This document shows positions 8,892 to 17,253 of a DNA stretch of 54,231 nucleotides, piece after piece (positions within the stretch are counted from its first letter, which is position 1; each line of letters starts with the position of its first letter). The stretch is from positions 193,976 through 248,206 of the forward strand of contig NZ_GL882623.1 in the NCBI RefSeq assembly GCF_000195635.1, given 5' to 3'. The translations under genes were made by a program, and so were the position numbers. Source of the DNA: Bacteroides fluxus YIT 12057. GTDB taxonomy: Bacteria > Bacteroidota > Bacteroidia > Bacteroidales > Bacteroidaceae. The notes under the pieces are model-generated. The model was not told where the DNA came from. It was given only the letters and a program-made list of their open reading frames with translations, and did not search any database.

Positions 8892-9421
8892 CGGAAGAAC
8901 GAAAAGTTCACGCTGCCATATACCCGTCTTTCCACAAAGTGCGGATTATCCTCAAAGTTGTTTTTCTTACCGTGTTCCAGTACAAACAGTCCGTCTTCTT
9001 TCAACAGGTTATTTTCAAAAATGAGGTCGGGAATTGTTTCCAGTCCGGTAAGCTCGTATGGAGGGTCGGCAAAGATAAAGTCAAATTGTTCCCGTCCGCT
9101 TTTAAGGTACTTGAATACATCACCGCGGACAGGCAGGCATTTGTCTGTCTTTACTTCCTGCATTATCTTGCAGATAAAAGAATGGTGGTCGCGGTCTTTC
9201 TCTATGCTGATGACTTGGTCACAGCCTCTGGAGACAAGTTCGATACTGATACTGCCTGTACCGGCAAAGAGGTCGAGGGCACGTACACCATCTTCAAAGT
9301 CCATGTAATTGGATAATACATTGAACAGATTCTCTTTGGCAAAATCCGTAGTCGGACGTGCCTTGAAGGAATGGGGCACATCAAAACGTCTTCTCTTATA
9401 TATTCCACTGATTACTCGCAT
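8888..9421 (-). CDS. rsmD: 16S rRNA (guanine-N2)-methyltransferase RsmD
   Basis: 177 residues. It has the Rossmann SAM-binding motif DLFAGTGSISIELVSRG (about 50-66) and the N-methyltransferase catalytic motif DPPY (about 118-121). The family methylates G966 of 16S rRNA on the assembling 30S subunit. Its start overlaps the end of the upstream DUF3822 gene by 10 bases, implying translational coupling; this pairing is common in Bacteroidetes. The stop overlaps cls tail to tail. Confidence 0.92.
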   Translation of the reverse strand: MRVISGIYKRRRFDVPHSFKARPTTDFAKENLFNVLSNYMDFEDGVRALDLFAGTGSISIELVSRGCDQVISIEKDRDHHSFICKIMQEVKTDKCLPVRGDVFKYLKSGREQFDFIFADPPYELTGLETIPDLIFENNLLKEDGLFVLEHGKKNNFEDNPHFVERRVYGSVNFSFFR

Positions 9422-10191
9422 ACGTTTATGGCTTGTAGGTCAAGATTGGCGGCGGGATTCATGATGAATACCTGCCGGATGAATTTTCTTAGTTCAGGCA
9501 ATAGCTGCTCCTTATTGGATAGGGTGCCGGTAAGATGCAGTTCGTCGCGCTCCTGTTCAAAACCGAGCTTCTTCCATATATATAATAAGTAGTAGATGCG
9601 GTCTGCAGTCGTGTCGCATCCGAAAGAGTTGGCAAGCAGCAGCCGTCCGCGTTCGAATCCGTATATATCTACCGCGTCTTTTCGCAGATGGGCGTATATT
9701 TTCCGGCTGTTGCCTAAGCGGCTTTTGGCGGCGAAGAACTCGATAAACGGGCTGGACTGAGAATAAAATTTTACATTAGGGTATTGCTCGCGTAGAAAGG
9801 TACAGGCGCTTCTGTCCATTCCGAAGAGTACGACAATATTGTTCTTTTGCAGGATGTTGTACTGAACCAGTTCATTTTCCCGCTTCGGGTGATTGTGATA
9901 GAAAACAGTTTCCGCCTGTTCATCTTCAAAGAATTCCAGAGGAATGAAGGTGAAACGCTTGTCGGCCATCAGTATATTTACACGGCGGTAAGGGCGGCTT
10001 AACCATTCCATTTCGCGGAAAGTCTGCTTCAGGTTGGCGGTGAGGGAGAGGTTTTCGTCCACTTCATGGTCGTAAAAGGTAAGCTCACCTTCAGCCATAG
10101 GATTGAAGACAGAAAAAGAAAATCCATCCGTACTGAGACGGATGGATAATGTATATTGTTCCGATTTATTAAAATCAGTCGTTTCTATCAT
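9412..10191 (-). CDS. DUF3822 family protein
   Basis: 259 residues of a Bacteroidetes-specific family of unknown function, recognised from its position before rsmD and from the pattern LSIRLSTDGFSFSVFNP near the N-terminus. The fold looks like an actin/ASKHA-type ATPase (two SIRLSTDG/DIYGFERGRLLLANSFG-like strands), as often suggested for this family; that is inference. No signal peptide or membrane segment is seen. It overlaps rsmD by 10 bases and follows the gene at 10210 by 18 bases, so the three probably form one transcript. Confidence 0.8.
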   Translation of the reverse strand: MIETTDFNKSEQYTLSIRLSTDGFSFSVFNPMAEGELTFYDHEVDENLSLTANLKQTFREMEWLSRPYRRVNILMADKRFTFIPLEFFEDEQAETVFYHNHPKRENELVQYNILQKNNIVVLFGMDRSACTFLREQYPNVKFYSQSSPFIEFFAAKSRLGNSRKIYAHLRKDAVDIYGFERGRLLLANSFGCDTTADRIYYLLYIWKKLGFEQERDELHLTGTLSNKEQLLPELRKFIRQVFIMNPAANLDLQAINVCE

Positions 10192-10209
10192 ACGTATTTC
10201 ATCGGGGGA

Positions 10210-10896
10210 TTATTCCCAGTTACCAGCGTTGTTGTTGGCTGTTTCCAGGCTACCGATCATCAGACCGCAGTACTTGCCAAGTTTGGTTTGTACATCCTTG
10301 ATGTTAGCAATTTCCTGTTGGTCCAGACCGTTCAGGTAAACTTCATACGGAGTCTTTACTTCGAGCAGACAGAAAGGAGCGCCGGATTTGGCGGTATCGT
10401 TTTTGATAGCCATTTCAAACTGTGCACCGTTTCCGAAAGGAACATATCTCATGGAGTCGGCATTGAATCCTCTCGGGAAGATTGTATCCAATACAGCTAC
10501 CCACAAAGTGTCACGTTTGAAGTTTTCCAATCCCCATTTCTTGACTTCATCATATTTGCCGGTTTTTTTGGCTTTGTTGATGATGTTGACAGCTTTCTTT
10601 TCAGTCAGACCGTCTTCCAACTGTTTATCGTTCAGTTCACCTTGTTTGAAGATGAACGGTAATTTCTGGTTCTTGACGAAATCAATCAAAGAGTCAAAGC
10701 TGGCGGTGTACTGTTGGTTGTGCAAAGTACGATATTCCAACTGTGCCTTGCGAATGTCCATAAGACGTGCGATAACCGCTGCATCTCTGTGCTTCTTTGC
10801 TTTTTCAAAGTTAATAGGCCCCATAATGCTGGCATAGCAGATGTAAACCAAAGCCAGAGCACATAGGCCTAAAATGACATTAAATACTGTTTTCAT
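10210..10896 (-). CDS. Conserved protein with a pilin-like N-terminal membrane helix
   Basis: 228 residues. One N-terminal hydrophobic helix (about 4-24) is followed by an amphipathic segment AAVIARLMDIRKAQLEYRTLHNQQYTASFDSLIDFV. That layout resembles pseudopilins and other periplasmic proteins anchored by one helix. The remainder is soluble (DTLWVAVLDTIFPRGFNADSMRYVPFG). I do not recognise a named function. It begins the run 10896-8888 (this gene, DUF3822, rsmD) with a -7 box (TATTTTTG at 10932-10939). There is no prepilin cleavage motif, so a true pilin role is unlikely. Confidence 0.75.
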   Translation of the reverse strand: MKTVFNVILGLCALALVYICYASIMGPINFEKAKKHRDAAVIARLMDIRKAQLEYRTLHNQQYTASFDSLIDFVKNQKLPFIFKQGELNDKQLEDGLTEKKAVNIINKAKKTGKYDEVKKWGLENFKRDTLWVAVLDTIFPRGFNADSMRYVPFGNGAQFEMAIKNDTAKSGAPFCLLEVKTPYEVYLNGLDQQEIANIKDVQTKLGKYCGLMIGSLETANNNAGNWE

Positions 10897-10931
10897 GATA
10901 AATATGTTTTTTAGTTGTTATATTCGCACCG

Positions 10932-10939
10932 CAAAAATA
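10932..10939 (-). promoter_or_regulatory. -7 box for the 10896-8888 operon
   Basis: TATTTTTG on the - strand, ~36 nt upstream of the start at 10896, in the A/T-rich divergent gap to the helicase gene. Confidence 0.5.
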
Positions 10940-10991
10940 AAAGAAATAAATTTAAAAACGATAGTTCCCTTTACTTTTTTCTGTTACAAAA

Positions 10992-12410
10992 ATGATAAAT
11001 AACTATTTAGAAAGGCAAATTAAGGAAAATTTTCCTTATCAACCAACTCCTGAACAAGAAATTGCAGTAAAAACTTTGTCGGAGTTTCTTCTGGCATCCC
11101 GTAACGAGAGGGTGTTTCTGCTCCGTGGTTATGCCGGAACGGGTAAAACCTCGTTGGTTGGCGCTTTGGTGCGAACGCTGGATAAGTTACAACAGAAGTC
11201 TGTATTGTTGGCTCCGACCGGGCGGGCTGCCAAGGTTTTTTCTGCATACGCGGGACATCCGGCATTTACAATTCATAAAAAAATCTATAGACAGCAATCT
11301 TTTTCTAATGAGACAGGTAATTTCTCGGTGAACGATAATTTGACAACCCATACTCTATATATAGTCGATGAGGCTTCGATGATTTCCAACGAGGGGCTGT
11401 CTGGAAGCATGTTCGGTACGGGGCGGTTGCTGGATGATTTGGTGCAGTTTGTCTATGCCGGACAGGGGTGCCGGCTTCTGCTGATGGGAGATACGGCCCA
11501 GTTGCCTCCGGTGGGGGAGGAGCAGAGCCCCGCGCTTTTTGCGGAGGCATTGAAAGGTTACGGACTGGAAGTGATGGAAGTTGATCTGACTCAGGTGGTA
11601 CGCCAGGAGCAGCAGTCGGGTATCCTGTGGAACGCTACCCGCTTGCGCCGGCTGATTGCGGAAGATGTCTGCAACAGCCTTCCTAAAATAAAGATAACAG
11701 GTTTTGCTGATGTCAAGATGCTGCCTGGCAATGAGCTGATAGAGACTTTGTCTTCTTGTTACGACCATGACGGGATGGAGGATACCATCGTGATTTGCCG
11801 TTCCAACAAGCGTGCGAATATATACAACAAAGGTATCCGGGCTCAAATCCTCTGGCAGGAAGATGAATTGAATACGGGTGACTTGCTGATGGTAGCGAAA
11901 AATAATTATTTCTGGACAGAGAAGATGAAGGAAATGGACTTTATTGCCAATGGTGAGATAGCGGTGGTACGCCGTGTGCGCCGTACCCGTGAACTGTACG
12001 GTTTCCGTTTTGCGGATGTTACCTTGGCTTTTCCGGATTATGATGATTTCGAACTGGAGGTGAATCTTCTGTTGGATACCTTGCACACTGATGCTCCGGC
12101 ATTGCCTAAAGCGGATAATGACCGCCTCTTTTATGCCGTGCTTGAAGATTATGCCGATATCGGCACTAAGCGTGAACGGATGAAGAAAATGAAGGCGGAT
12201 CCTTTCTACAATGCCTTGCAGGTAAAATATGCGTATGCCGTTACTTGTCATAAGGCACAGGGCGGGCAGTGGAAAAATGTATTTCTCGACCAGGGGTATA
12301 TGACGGATGAGTATCTGACACCGGATTATTTCCGTTGGCTCTACACTGCCTTTACCCGTGCCACGGGGACGCTTTATCTGGTCAACTACCCGCAGGAACA
12401 AATGTATTGA
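10992..12410 (+). CDS. RecD-like ATP-dependent DNA helicase (SF1B)
   Basis: 472 residues. Walker A GYAGTGKTS (about 45-53), Walker B-like IVDEAS (about 125-130) and Q-motif-like PTPEQ near the N-terminus are visible. A UvrD-C-like C-terminal domain carries VTCHKAQGGQW and YTAFTRAT, the usual motifs V and VI. Members unwind DNA 5'-3' in repair or recombination. It is much shorter than RecD of RecBCD or RecD2, matching the compact AAA helicases common in Bacteroidetes. It is monocistronic. The exact repair role is not shown by context. Confidence 0.88.
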   Translation: MINNYLERQIKENFPYQPTPEQEIAVKTLSEFLLASRNERVFLLRGYAGTGKTSLVGALVRTLDKLQQKSVLLAPTGRAAKVFSAYAGHPAFTIHKKIYRQQSFSNETGNFSVNDNLTTHTLYIVDEASMISNEGLSGSMFGTGRLLDDLVQFVYAGQGCRLLLMGDTAQLPPVGEEQSPALFAEALKGYGLEVMEVDLTQVVRQEQQSGILWNATRLRRLIAEDVCNSLPKIKITGFADVKMLPGNELIETLSSCYDHDGMEDTIVICRSNKRANIYNKGIRAQILWQEDELNTGDLLMVAKNNYFWTEKMKEMDFIANGEIAVVRRVRRTRELYGFRFADVTLAFPDYDDFELEVNLLLDTLHTDAPALPKADNDRLFYAVLEDYADIGTKRERMKKMKADPFYNALQVKYAYAVTCHKAQGGQWKNVFLDQGYMTDEYLTPDYFRWLYTAFTRATGTLYLVNYPQEQMY

Positions 12411-12450
12411 AAAAGAGATGGATACCGGTGCAGTATTCCGGCGTTTTTTG

Positions 12451-12458
12451 TATTTTTG
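12451..12458 (+). promoter_or_regulatory. -7 box for the broken lipoprotein gene
   Basis: A perfect TATTTTTG, 28 nt before the ATG at 12487. The promoter is intact although the gene is frameshifted. Confidence 0.5.
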
Positions 12459-12486
12459 TAGATAGAACAACTCAAATCGGACATTT

Positions 12487-12982
12487 ATGAAAAAACTATA
12501 TGCTCTCTTGGCGCTGACAGTGTTGCTGTTCACGATTTCCGGTTGCGAGGATGATTATCGCAGCATGGTGCTTTTCGAAGGGGCGGAACCTGTTTATGAG
12601 ATTGGAACGTGTGACAATAGGGTATCCTCCCTGTCGTTCTATCTCTGTCCTTGGTTGGATATTGGTGCCGGATAAGGAATGCTCCAATTTTCTGGAGAAA
12701 GGTGTATTGGAAATCTACCGGACAGGAAAAGAAGATAAGCCTCTTGTGGGGCGTTATGACACGGTTCCCGTGGAGGATGAGGACGGAGATACATACGCAT
12801 TGTGGCAGTTTACTTATAATGGAGAGCAGAGGCTTTTTACACGGACTGTCACAGGGAATGAAGGTAGCAGTGTGATTAAATGTGTACTTGCAGAAAATGT
12901 GACACCTTTCTGCTCTTCCGGTTTGCTGCCCGAGGGGGTACTGGTTATTTACCGCGAGCAGTTCACGGTTCGGATGGAGTGA
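12487..12982 (+). pseudogene. Frameshifted lipoprotein gene
   Basis: Frame 1 opens with a lipoprotein signal (MKKLYALLALTVLLFTISGC, Cys at 20) and EDDYRSMVLFEGAEPVYEIGTCDNRVSSLSFYL, then stops at 12673-12675. The plausible continuation (LVPDKECSNFLEKGVLEIYRTGK ... REQFTVRME) runs in frame 2 to 12982. The total of 496 nt is 165 codons plus one base, as expected from a single-base insertion near 12630-12660. The joined protein would have ~164 residues and be a small outer-membrane-type lipoprotein of unknown function. No homopolymer lies at the break, so phase variation is not suggested. A sequencing error cannot be excluded. Confidence 0.7.
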
Positions 12983-13033
12983 TGGTGGTTTAGTGGAAAT
13001 TTTGTCAAGAGCAGATTTATGGAAGATTAACGG

Positions 13034-13059
13034 ACGGGAGGTGTGGGGCTCCCGTTTTT
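13034..13059 (+). terminator. Terminator after the broken lipoprotein gene
   Basis: ACGGGAG (13034-13040) pairs with CTCCCGT (13049-13055), followed by a T-run. It ends the + strand transcript. Confidence 0.75.
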
Positions 13060-13071
13060 GTTTCAGTAACG

Positions 13072-13215
13072 GATGATGTGTTTGCTCCGGATGCATCATC
13101 TATTCGCCTTGAACGTATGATGCATCTGTTCCGAACGCATCATCTGTTTCCATGCACTTCATACTCCGGAATTGCGCAGGTTATCTACCGGAATTACGCA
13201 GTTTTTTTGTTCAAA
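13072..13215. repeat. Degenerate short repeats in the alaS downstream gap
   Basis: The gap 12983-13430 has no convincing gene. It holds about four variants of GCATCATCTGTTCC (13095-13150) and a direct pair CCGGAATTGCGCAG / CCGGAATTACGCAG (13172-13202). Their role is unknown. Confidence 0.55.
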
Positions 13216-13312
13216 TGCCAGTTGTTCAGACTGATGAGATGCGTTATTTCAGTATCCGACCTGCCTTGTAGGAGCAGAAAACGTGCGTCGTTTCAAATGG
13301 GAAGCTTTGAGG

Positions 13313-13348
13313 GGAAAAAAGAAACGGAGAAGCATTGCCTCTCCGTTT
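13313..13348 (-). terminator. Terminator of alaS
   Basis: A perfect 9-bp hairpin (AAACGGAGA 13322-13330 with TCTCCGTTT 13340-13348). On the - strand it is followed by a T-rich run (complement of about 13316-13321). Confidence 0.7.
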
Positions 13349-13430
13349 ATCCTAGTTTAAAATTGAAGTATTTATAAATTGACTTTACAAATATACGACT
13401 TCTGAAGCGCGATGTCAAGCTTTCCGCCCA

Positions 13431-16052
13431 TTAAATGGCGGCCAGTTCGATTACTTTATCTACCGCAGCCTTTATCCCGTCAGGATTCTTGCCACCGGCA
13501 GTTGCGAAGTGGGGCTGACCGCCGCCACCGCCTTGAATCAGCTTGGCGGCTTCTTTTACCAGCGCACCGGCTTTCAGTCCGCCGGCTACCAGATTGTCGC
13601 TCAGCATTACAGTCAGCATCGGTTTGCCTTCGAATACAGTTCCGGCAACGAAGAAGAGGTTCTCCGTGATTTCGCCGCGGAGCTGGAAAGCTATATTCTT
13701 GACAGCATCGGCCGGAACCATTGCCGAGCAGAACTTGATTACCTTCACTCCGTTGATTTCCTGGACGCTCTGCAATAACTTCTCCTTCAGCTGTGCTTCT
13801 TTCTCCTTCATGAAGTCTTCTACCTGCTTCTTCAGTCCGGCATTCTCGTCAATGTATTTGCGGATGGCAGCGGACAAGTCGGGAGCGTTGTTGAAGAGTG
13901 CCTTCAAATCGCGCATGGTATCTTGGAAGGTATCCAGCATTTCTTCTACACGTGCACCTGTGTAAGCTTCGATGCGGCGTATACCGGCAGCTACGGAACT
14001 TTCAGATACAATCTTCACCATACCGATGTTTCCGGTGGCGGCTACATGGGTACCTCCGCAGAACTCGATGGACGAGCCGAACTGGATGACACGCACATGG
14101 TCACCGTACTTTTCACCGAAAAGGGCGATGGCACCCAACTCCTTGGCTTCTTCGATAGGAATGTTGCGGTATTCCTTCAGAGGTATGTTGGCACGGATCT
14201 TGGCGTTGACGATGTGTTCCACCTGGCGGATTTCTTCATCGGTCACTTTCTGGAAGTGAGAGAAGTCGAAGCGCAGGGAGTCCGGAGTTACCAGAGAACC
14301 CTTCTGTTCCACATGGTCGCCGAGTACTTCGCGGAGTGCGGCGTCCAGCAAGTGGGTACATGAGTGATTGGCTGCACATGCGGCACGCTTGTCGGTGTCC
14401 ACGCATGCCATCATGGGAGCTTCCAGGTGTTCGGGCAGCTTCTTGGTGATATGGATGGGAAGGTTGTTTTCCTTCTTTGTATCAATTACTTCAACGGTTT
14501 CAAACTCGTTTACCAATACCCCGGTGTCGCCCACTTGTCCACCGCTTTCAGCGTAGAACGGGGTCTTGTCCAGTACAATCTGATAAAGCGTCTGGTTTTT
14601 CTGTTTTACCTGGCGGTAGCGCAGGATACCGGTTTCGTATTCCGTATAGTCATACCCTACGAACTCGGTAGTGCCTTCTTTCAATGTAATCCAGTCCCCG
14701 GTTTCAACGGCAGCGGCGTTGCGGGCGCGTTGTTTCTGCTGCTGCATTTCGGCGTCAAACTCCTTGATGTCGGCAGTCATGCCGTTTTCGCGGAGAATCA
14801 GTTCGGTCAAGTCAAGCGGGAAACCGAACGTATCGTATAAAGTAAAGGCGTCTTTACCGCTGATTTCAGTCTTTCCGGCCGCCTTGGCATCTGCCATCGT
14901 CTTTTCCAGCAAACGGATGCCGGTTTCCAAAGTGCGGAGGAAGGAGTCTTCTTCTTCCTTGATAACTTTGGCAATCAAGTCCTTTTGGGCAATCAGTTCC
15001 GGATATGCACCGCCCATGTTCTCAATCAGTACAGGCAGCAGTTTGTACATGAACGCCTGTTTCTGTCCGAGGAATGTGTAGCCGTAGCGCACGGCACGGC
15101 GGAGGATACGGCGGATGACATAGCCAGCCTTGGCATTGCTCGGCAGCTGTCCGTCGGTGATGGAGAAGGCAATGGTACGGATATGGTCGGCAACCACACG
15201 CATGGCGATGTCCTGCTGCTGGTTGTTGCCGTAAGTGGTGCCTGCCATGTCGGCGATGGCTTTCAGTATCGGTTGGAATACGTCCGTGTCATAGTTGGAA
15301 GTCTTGCCCTGGAGGGTACGTACCAGACGTTCGAAGCCCATGCCTGTGTCAATCACTTTGGCGGGCAGCCCTTCCAGGCTTCCGTCGGCCTTACGGTTGA
15401 ACTGCATGAACACGAGGTTCCAGATCTCGATTACCTGCGGATGGTCTTTGTTTACTAATTGGGAACCGGGTACTTTAGCTTTCTCTTCTTCCGAACGGGA
15501 ATCTACATGTATCTCGGAACACGGGCCGCACGGACCCGTATCACCCATTTCCCAGAAGTTGTCGTGCTTGTTCCCGTTCAGGATATGGTCTTTCGGCAAG
15601 AATTGTTCCCAGTAGGATGCGGCTTCGTTGTCACGTTCCAGGCCTTCTTCGGGACTGCCTTCGAATACGGTGGCATAAAGGTCTTTAGGGTCCAGCTTCA
15701 ATACATCTACCAGATATTCCCATGCCCAGGAGATGGCTTCTTTCTTGAAATAATCTCCGAAAGACCAGTTGCCCAGCATCTCGAACATGGTATGGTGATA
15801 GGTGTCATGACCTACTTCTTCCAAGTCATTGTGCTTTCCGCTTACGCGGAGGCATTTCTGTGAGTCCGCTACTCTTTTGTATTTCGCCGGGTGATTCCCC
15901 AAAATAATATCTTTAAACTGGTTCATTCCCGCGTTGGTAAACATCAGCGTGGGGTCATCCTTAATCACCATCGGAGCCGAGGGCACGATCTGGTGACCTT
16001 TGCTTTCAAAGAAACTCTTGAAAGACTCTCTGATTTCATTTGCAGTCAACAT
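13431..16052 (-). CDS. alaS: Alanyl-tRNA synthetase
   Basis: 873 residues, normal family length. From the N-terminus: a class II catalytic domain ([24 protein letters not shown]), a tRNA-recognition helical part, an editing domain with zinc-binding [12 protein letters not shown] and CGGTHV motifs, and a C-Ala domain ending in [16 protein letters not shown]. It charges tRNA-Ala and removes misacylated serine or glycine. It is divergent from the M23 peptidase gene. The gap between them holds A/T-rich heptamer repeats rather than another gene. Confidence 0.97.
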   Translation of the reverse strand: MLTANEIRESFKSFFESKGHQIVPSAPMVIKDDPTLMFTNAGMNQFKDIILGNHPAKYKRVADSQKCLRVSGKHNDLEEVGHDTYHHTMFEMLGNWSFGDYFKKEAISWAWEYLVDVLKLDPKDLYATVFEGSPEEGLERDNEAASYWEQFLPKDHILNGNKHDNFWEMGDTGPCGPCSEIHVDSRSEEEKAKVPGSQLVNKDHPQVIEIWNLVFMQFNRKADGSLEGLPAKVIDTGMGFERLVRTLQGKTSNYDTDVFQPILKAIADMAGTTYGNNQQQDIAMRVVADHIRTIAFSITDGQLPSNAKAGYVIRRILRRAVRYGYTFLGQKQAFMYKLLPVLIENMGGAYPELIAQKDLIAKVIKEEEDSFLRTLETGIRLLEKTMADAKAAGKTEISGKDAFTLYDTFGFPLDLTELILRENGMTADIKEFDAEMQQQKQRARNAAAVETGDWITLKEGTTEFVGYDYTEYETGILRYRQVKQKNQTLYQIVLDKTPFYAESGGQVGDTGVLVNEFETVEVIDTKKENNLPIHITKKLPEHLEAPMMACVDTDKRAACAANHSCTHLLDAALREVLGDHVEQKGSLVTPDSLRFDFSHFQKVTDEEIRQVEHIVNAKIRANIPLKEYRNIPIEEAKELGAIALFGEKYGDHVRVIQFGSSIEFCGGTHVAATGNIGMVKIVSESSVAAGIRRIEAYTGARVEEMLDTFQDTMRDLKALFNNAPDLSAAIRKYIDENAGLKKQVEDFMKEKEAQLKEKLLQSVQEINGVKVIKFCSAMVPADAVKNIAFQLRGEITENLFFVAGTVFEGKPMLTVMLSDNLVAGGLKAGALVKEAAKLIQGGGGGQPHFATAGGKNPDGIKAAVDKVIELAAI

Positions 16053-16061
16053 ACGTCTGTT

Positions 16062-16210
16062 TATGATTTATGATTTTTTATTTATGATTTATAGCTTGAG
16101 ACTTATGACCTGCACAATTTATGATTTAAAGAAAAAGCTGTCAGCCTTGTAGGTAATCCCCACCATCATCACTCTTATAAATCATAAATCATAAATCATA
16201 AATCTTATAA
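16062..16210. repeat. Heptamer repeats TTATGAT / ATCATAA between alaS and the M23 gene
   Basis: Tandem TTTATGA-type units (16062-16092) and their reverse complement (AAATCAT four times, about 16176-16203) can fold on each other. They sit in the divergent promoter gap and may form a cruciform. Similar heptamer arrays occur in other gaps of this window. Confidence 0.7.
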
Positions 16211-16247
16211 TTCTTGAAAAAACTGCGCAAAGATAGCGTGTTTTTAT

Positions 16248-16255
16248 TACTTTTG
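16248..16255 (+). promoter_or_regulatory. -7 box for the M23 peptidase gene
   Basis: TACTTTTG, 30 nt before the ATG at 16285. An upstream GTG at 16255 overlaps this box, which argues that it is not the start. Confidence 0.55.
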
Positions 16256-16284
16256 TGGCATTGACAAGCGAAATATTTCCTAAG

Positions 16285-17253
16285 ATGCGCAAAGTTTACT
16301 ACATTTATAATCCGCAGACGCAGACGTACGACCGTATTTATCCTACTGTCCGGCAGCGGGCAGTGAGCATTCTCCGCCGCCTGTTTATCGGCATGGGCTT
16401 GGGTGCGGGCAGTTTTATCGTGCTGTTGCTGATCTTCGGCTCACCGTCGGAGAAGGAGTTGCGGAAAGAAAACAGCCAACTTCAGGCGCAGTATAACGTG
16501 CTTTCCCGCCGGCTGGACGAGGCGATGGGCCTGTTGCAAGACATACAGCAACGTGATGATAACCTTTACCGGGTGATTTTCATGGCAGATCCCATTCCGT
16601 CGGCCATCCGCCAGGCAGGATACGGAGGTACCAACCGCTACGAGCATCTCATGGATATGGCCAACTCTGAACTCGTGATCAATACTACACAGAAACTGGA
16701 CTTGCTGACCAAACAGCTTTATATCCAGTCCAATTCCTTTGACGATGTAGTGGAAATGTGCAAGGACCACGACGAGATGCTGCGTTGTATTCCTGCCATT
16801 CAGCCTATCTCCAACAAGGATTTGAAGAAGACCGCTTCGGGTTACGGAACCCGTATAGATCCTATTTATGGTACCACCAAGTTTCATGCGGGGATGGACT
16901 TTTCGGCCAATCCCGGTACGGATGTCTATGCTACGGGTGACGGTACGGTCATAAAGATGGGATGGGAAACCGGCTATGGCAATACGATTATTGTCGATCA
17001 TGGCTTCGGTTATCAGACTTGGTACGCCCACCTGCGCGATTTCCGTACCAAAGTGGGCAAGCGGGTGGTACGCGGTGAAGTGATTGGCGGGGTAGGCAGT
17101 ACCGGCAAGAGCACCGGACCGCATTTGCATTACGAGGTACACGTGAAGGGGCAGGTTGTGAACCCCGTCAACTACTACTTCATGGATTTGAGTGCCGAGG
17201 ATTATGACCGCATGATACAGATTGCGGCGAACCACGGGAAGGTGCTTGATTAA
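16285..17253 (+). CDS. M23 family metallopeptidase (membrane-anchored)
   Basis: 322 residues from the ATG at 16285. A short cytosolic tail, one membrane helix (about 28-50) and a coiled coil (about 55-85) precede a C-terminal M23 domain with zinc-site motifs HAGMDFS, HLRD-type YAHLRD and GPHLHYEV. Known relatives cut peptidoglycan cross-links or act as divisome activators (EnvC/NlpD-like). All three metal/catalytic elements are present, so activity is likely. It is monocistronic, and its stop overlaps the end of the convergent broken AAA gene by 4 bases. Confidence 0.92.
   Translation: MRKVYYIYNPQTQTYDRIYPTVRQRAVSILRRLFIGMGLGAGSFIVLLLIFGSPSEKELRKENSQLQAQYNVLSRRLDEAMGLLQDIQQRDDNLYRVIFMADPIPSAIRQAGYGGTNRYEHLMDMANSELVINTTQKLDLLTKQLYIQSNSFDDVVEMCKDHDEMLRCIPAIQPISNKDLKKTASGYGTRIDPIYGTTKFHAGMDFSANPGTDVYATGDGTVIKMGWETGYGNTIIVDHGFGYQTWYAHLRDFRTKVGKRVVRGEVIGGVGSTGKSTGPHLHYEVHVKGQVVNPVNYYFMDLSAEDYDRMIQIAANHGKVLD

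Noticed and set aside
13078..13377. 99-aa ORF on the + strand
   Set aside because: It runs through degenerate repeats and the alaS terminator, with no start signal.
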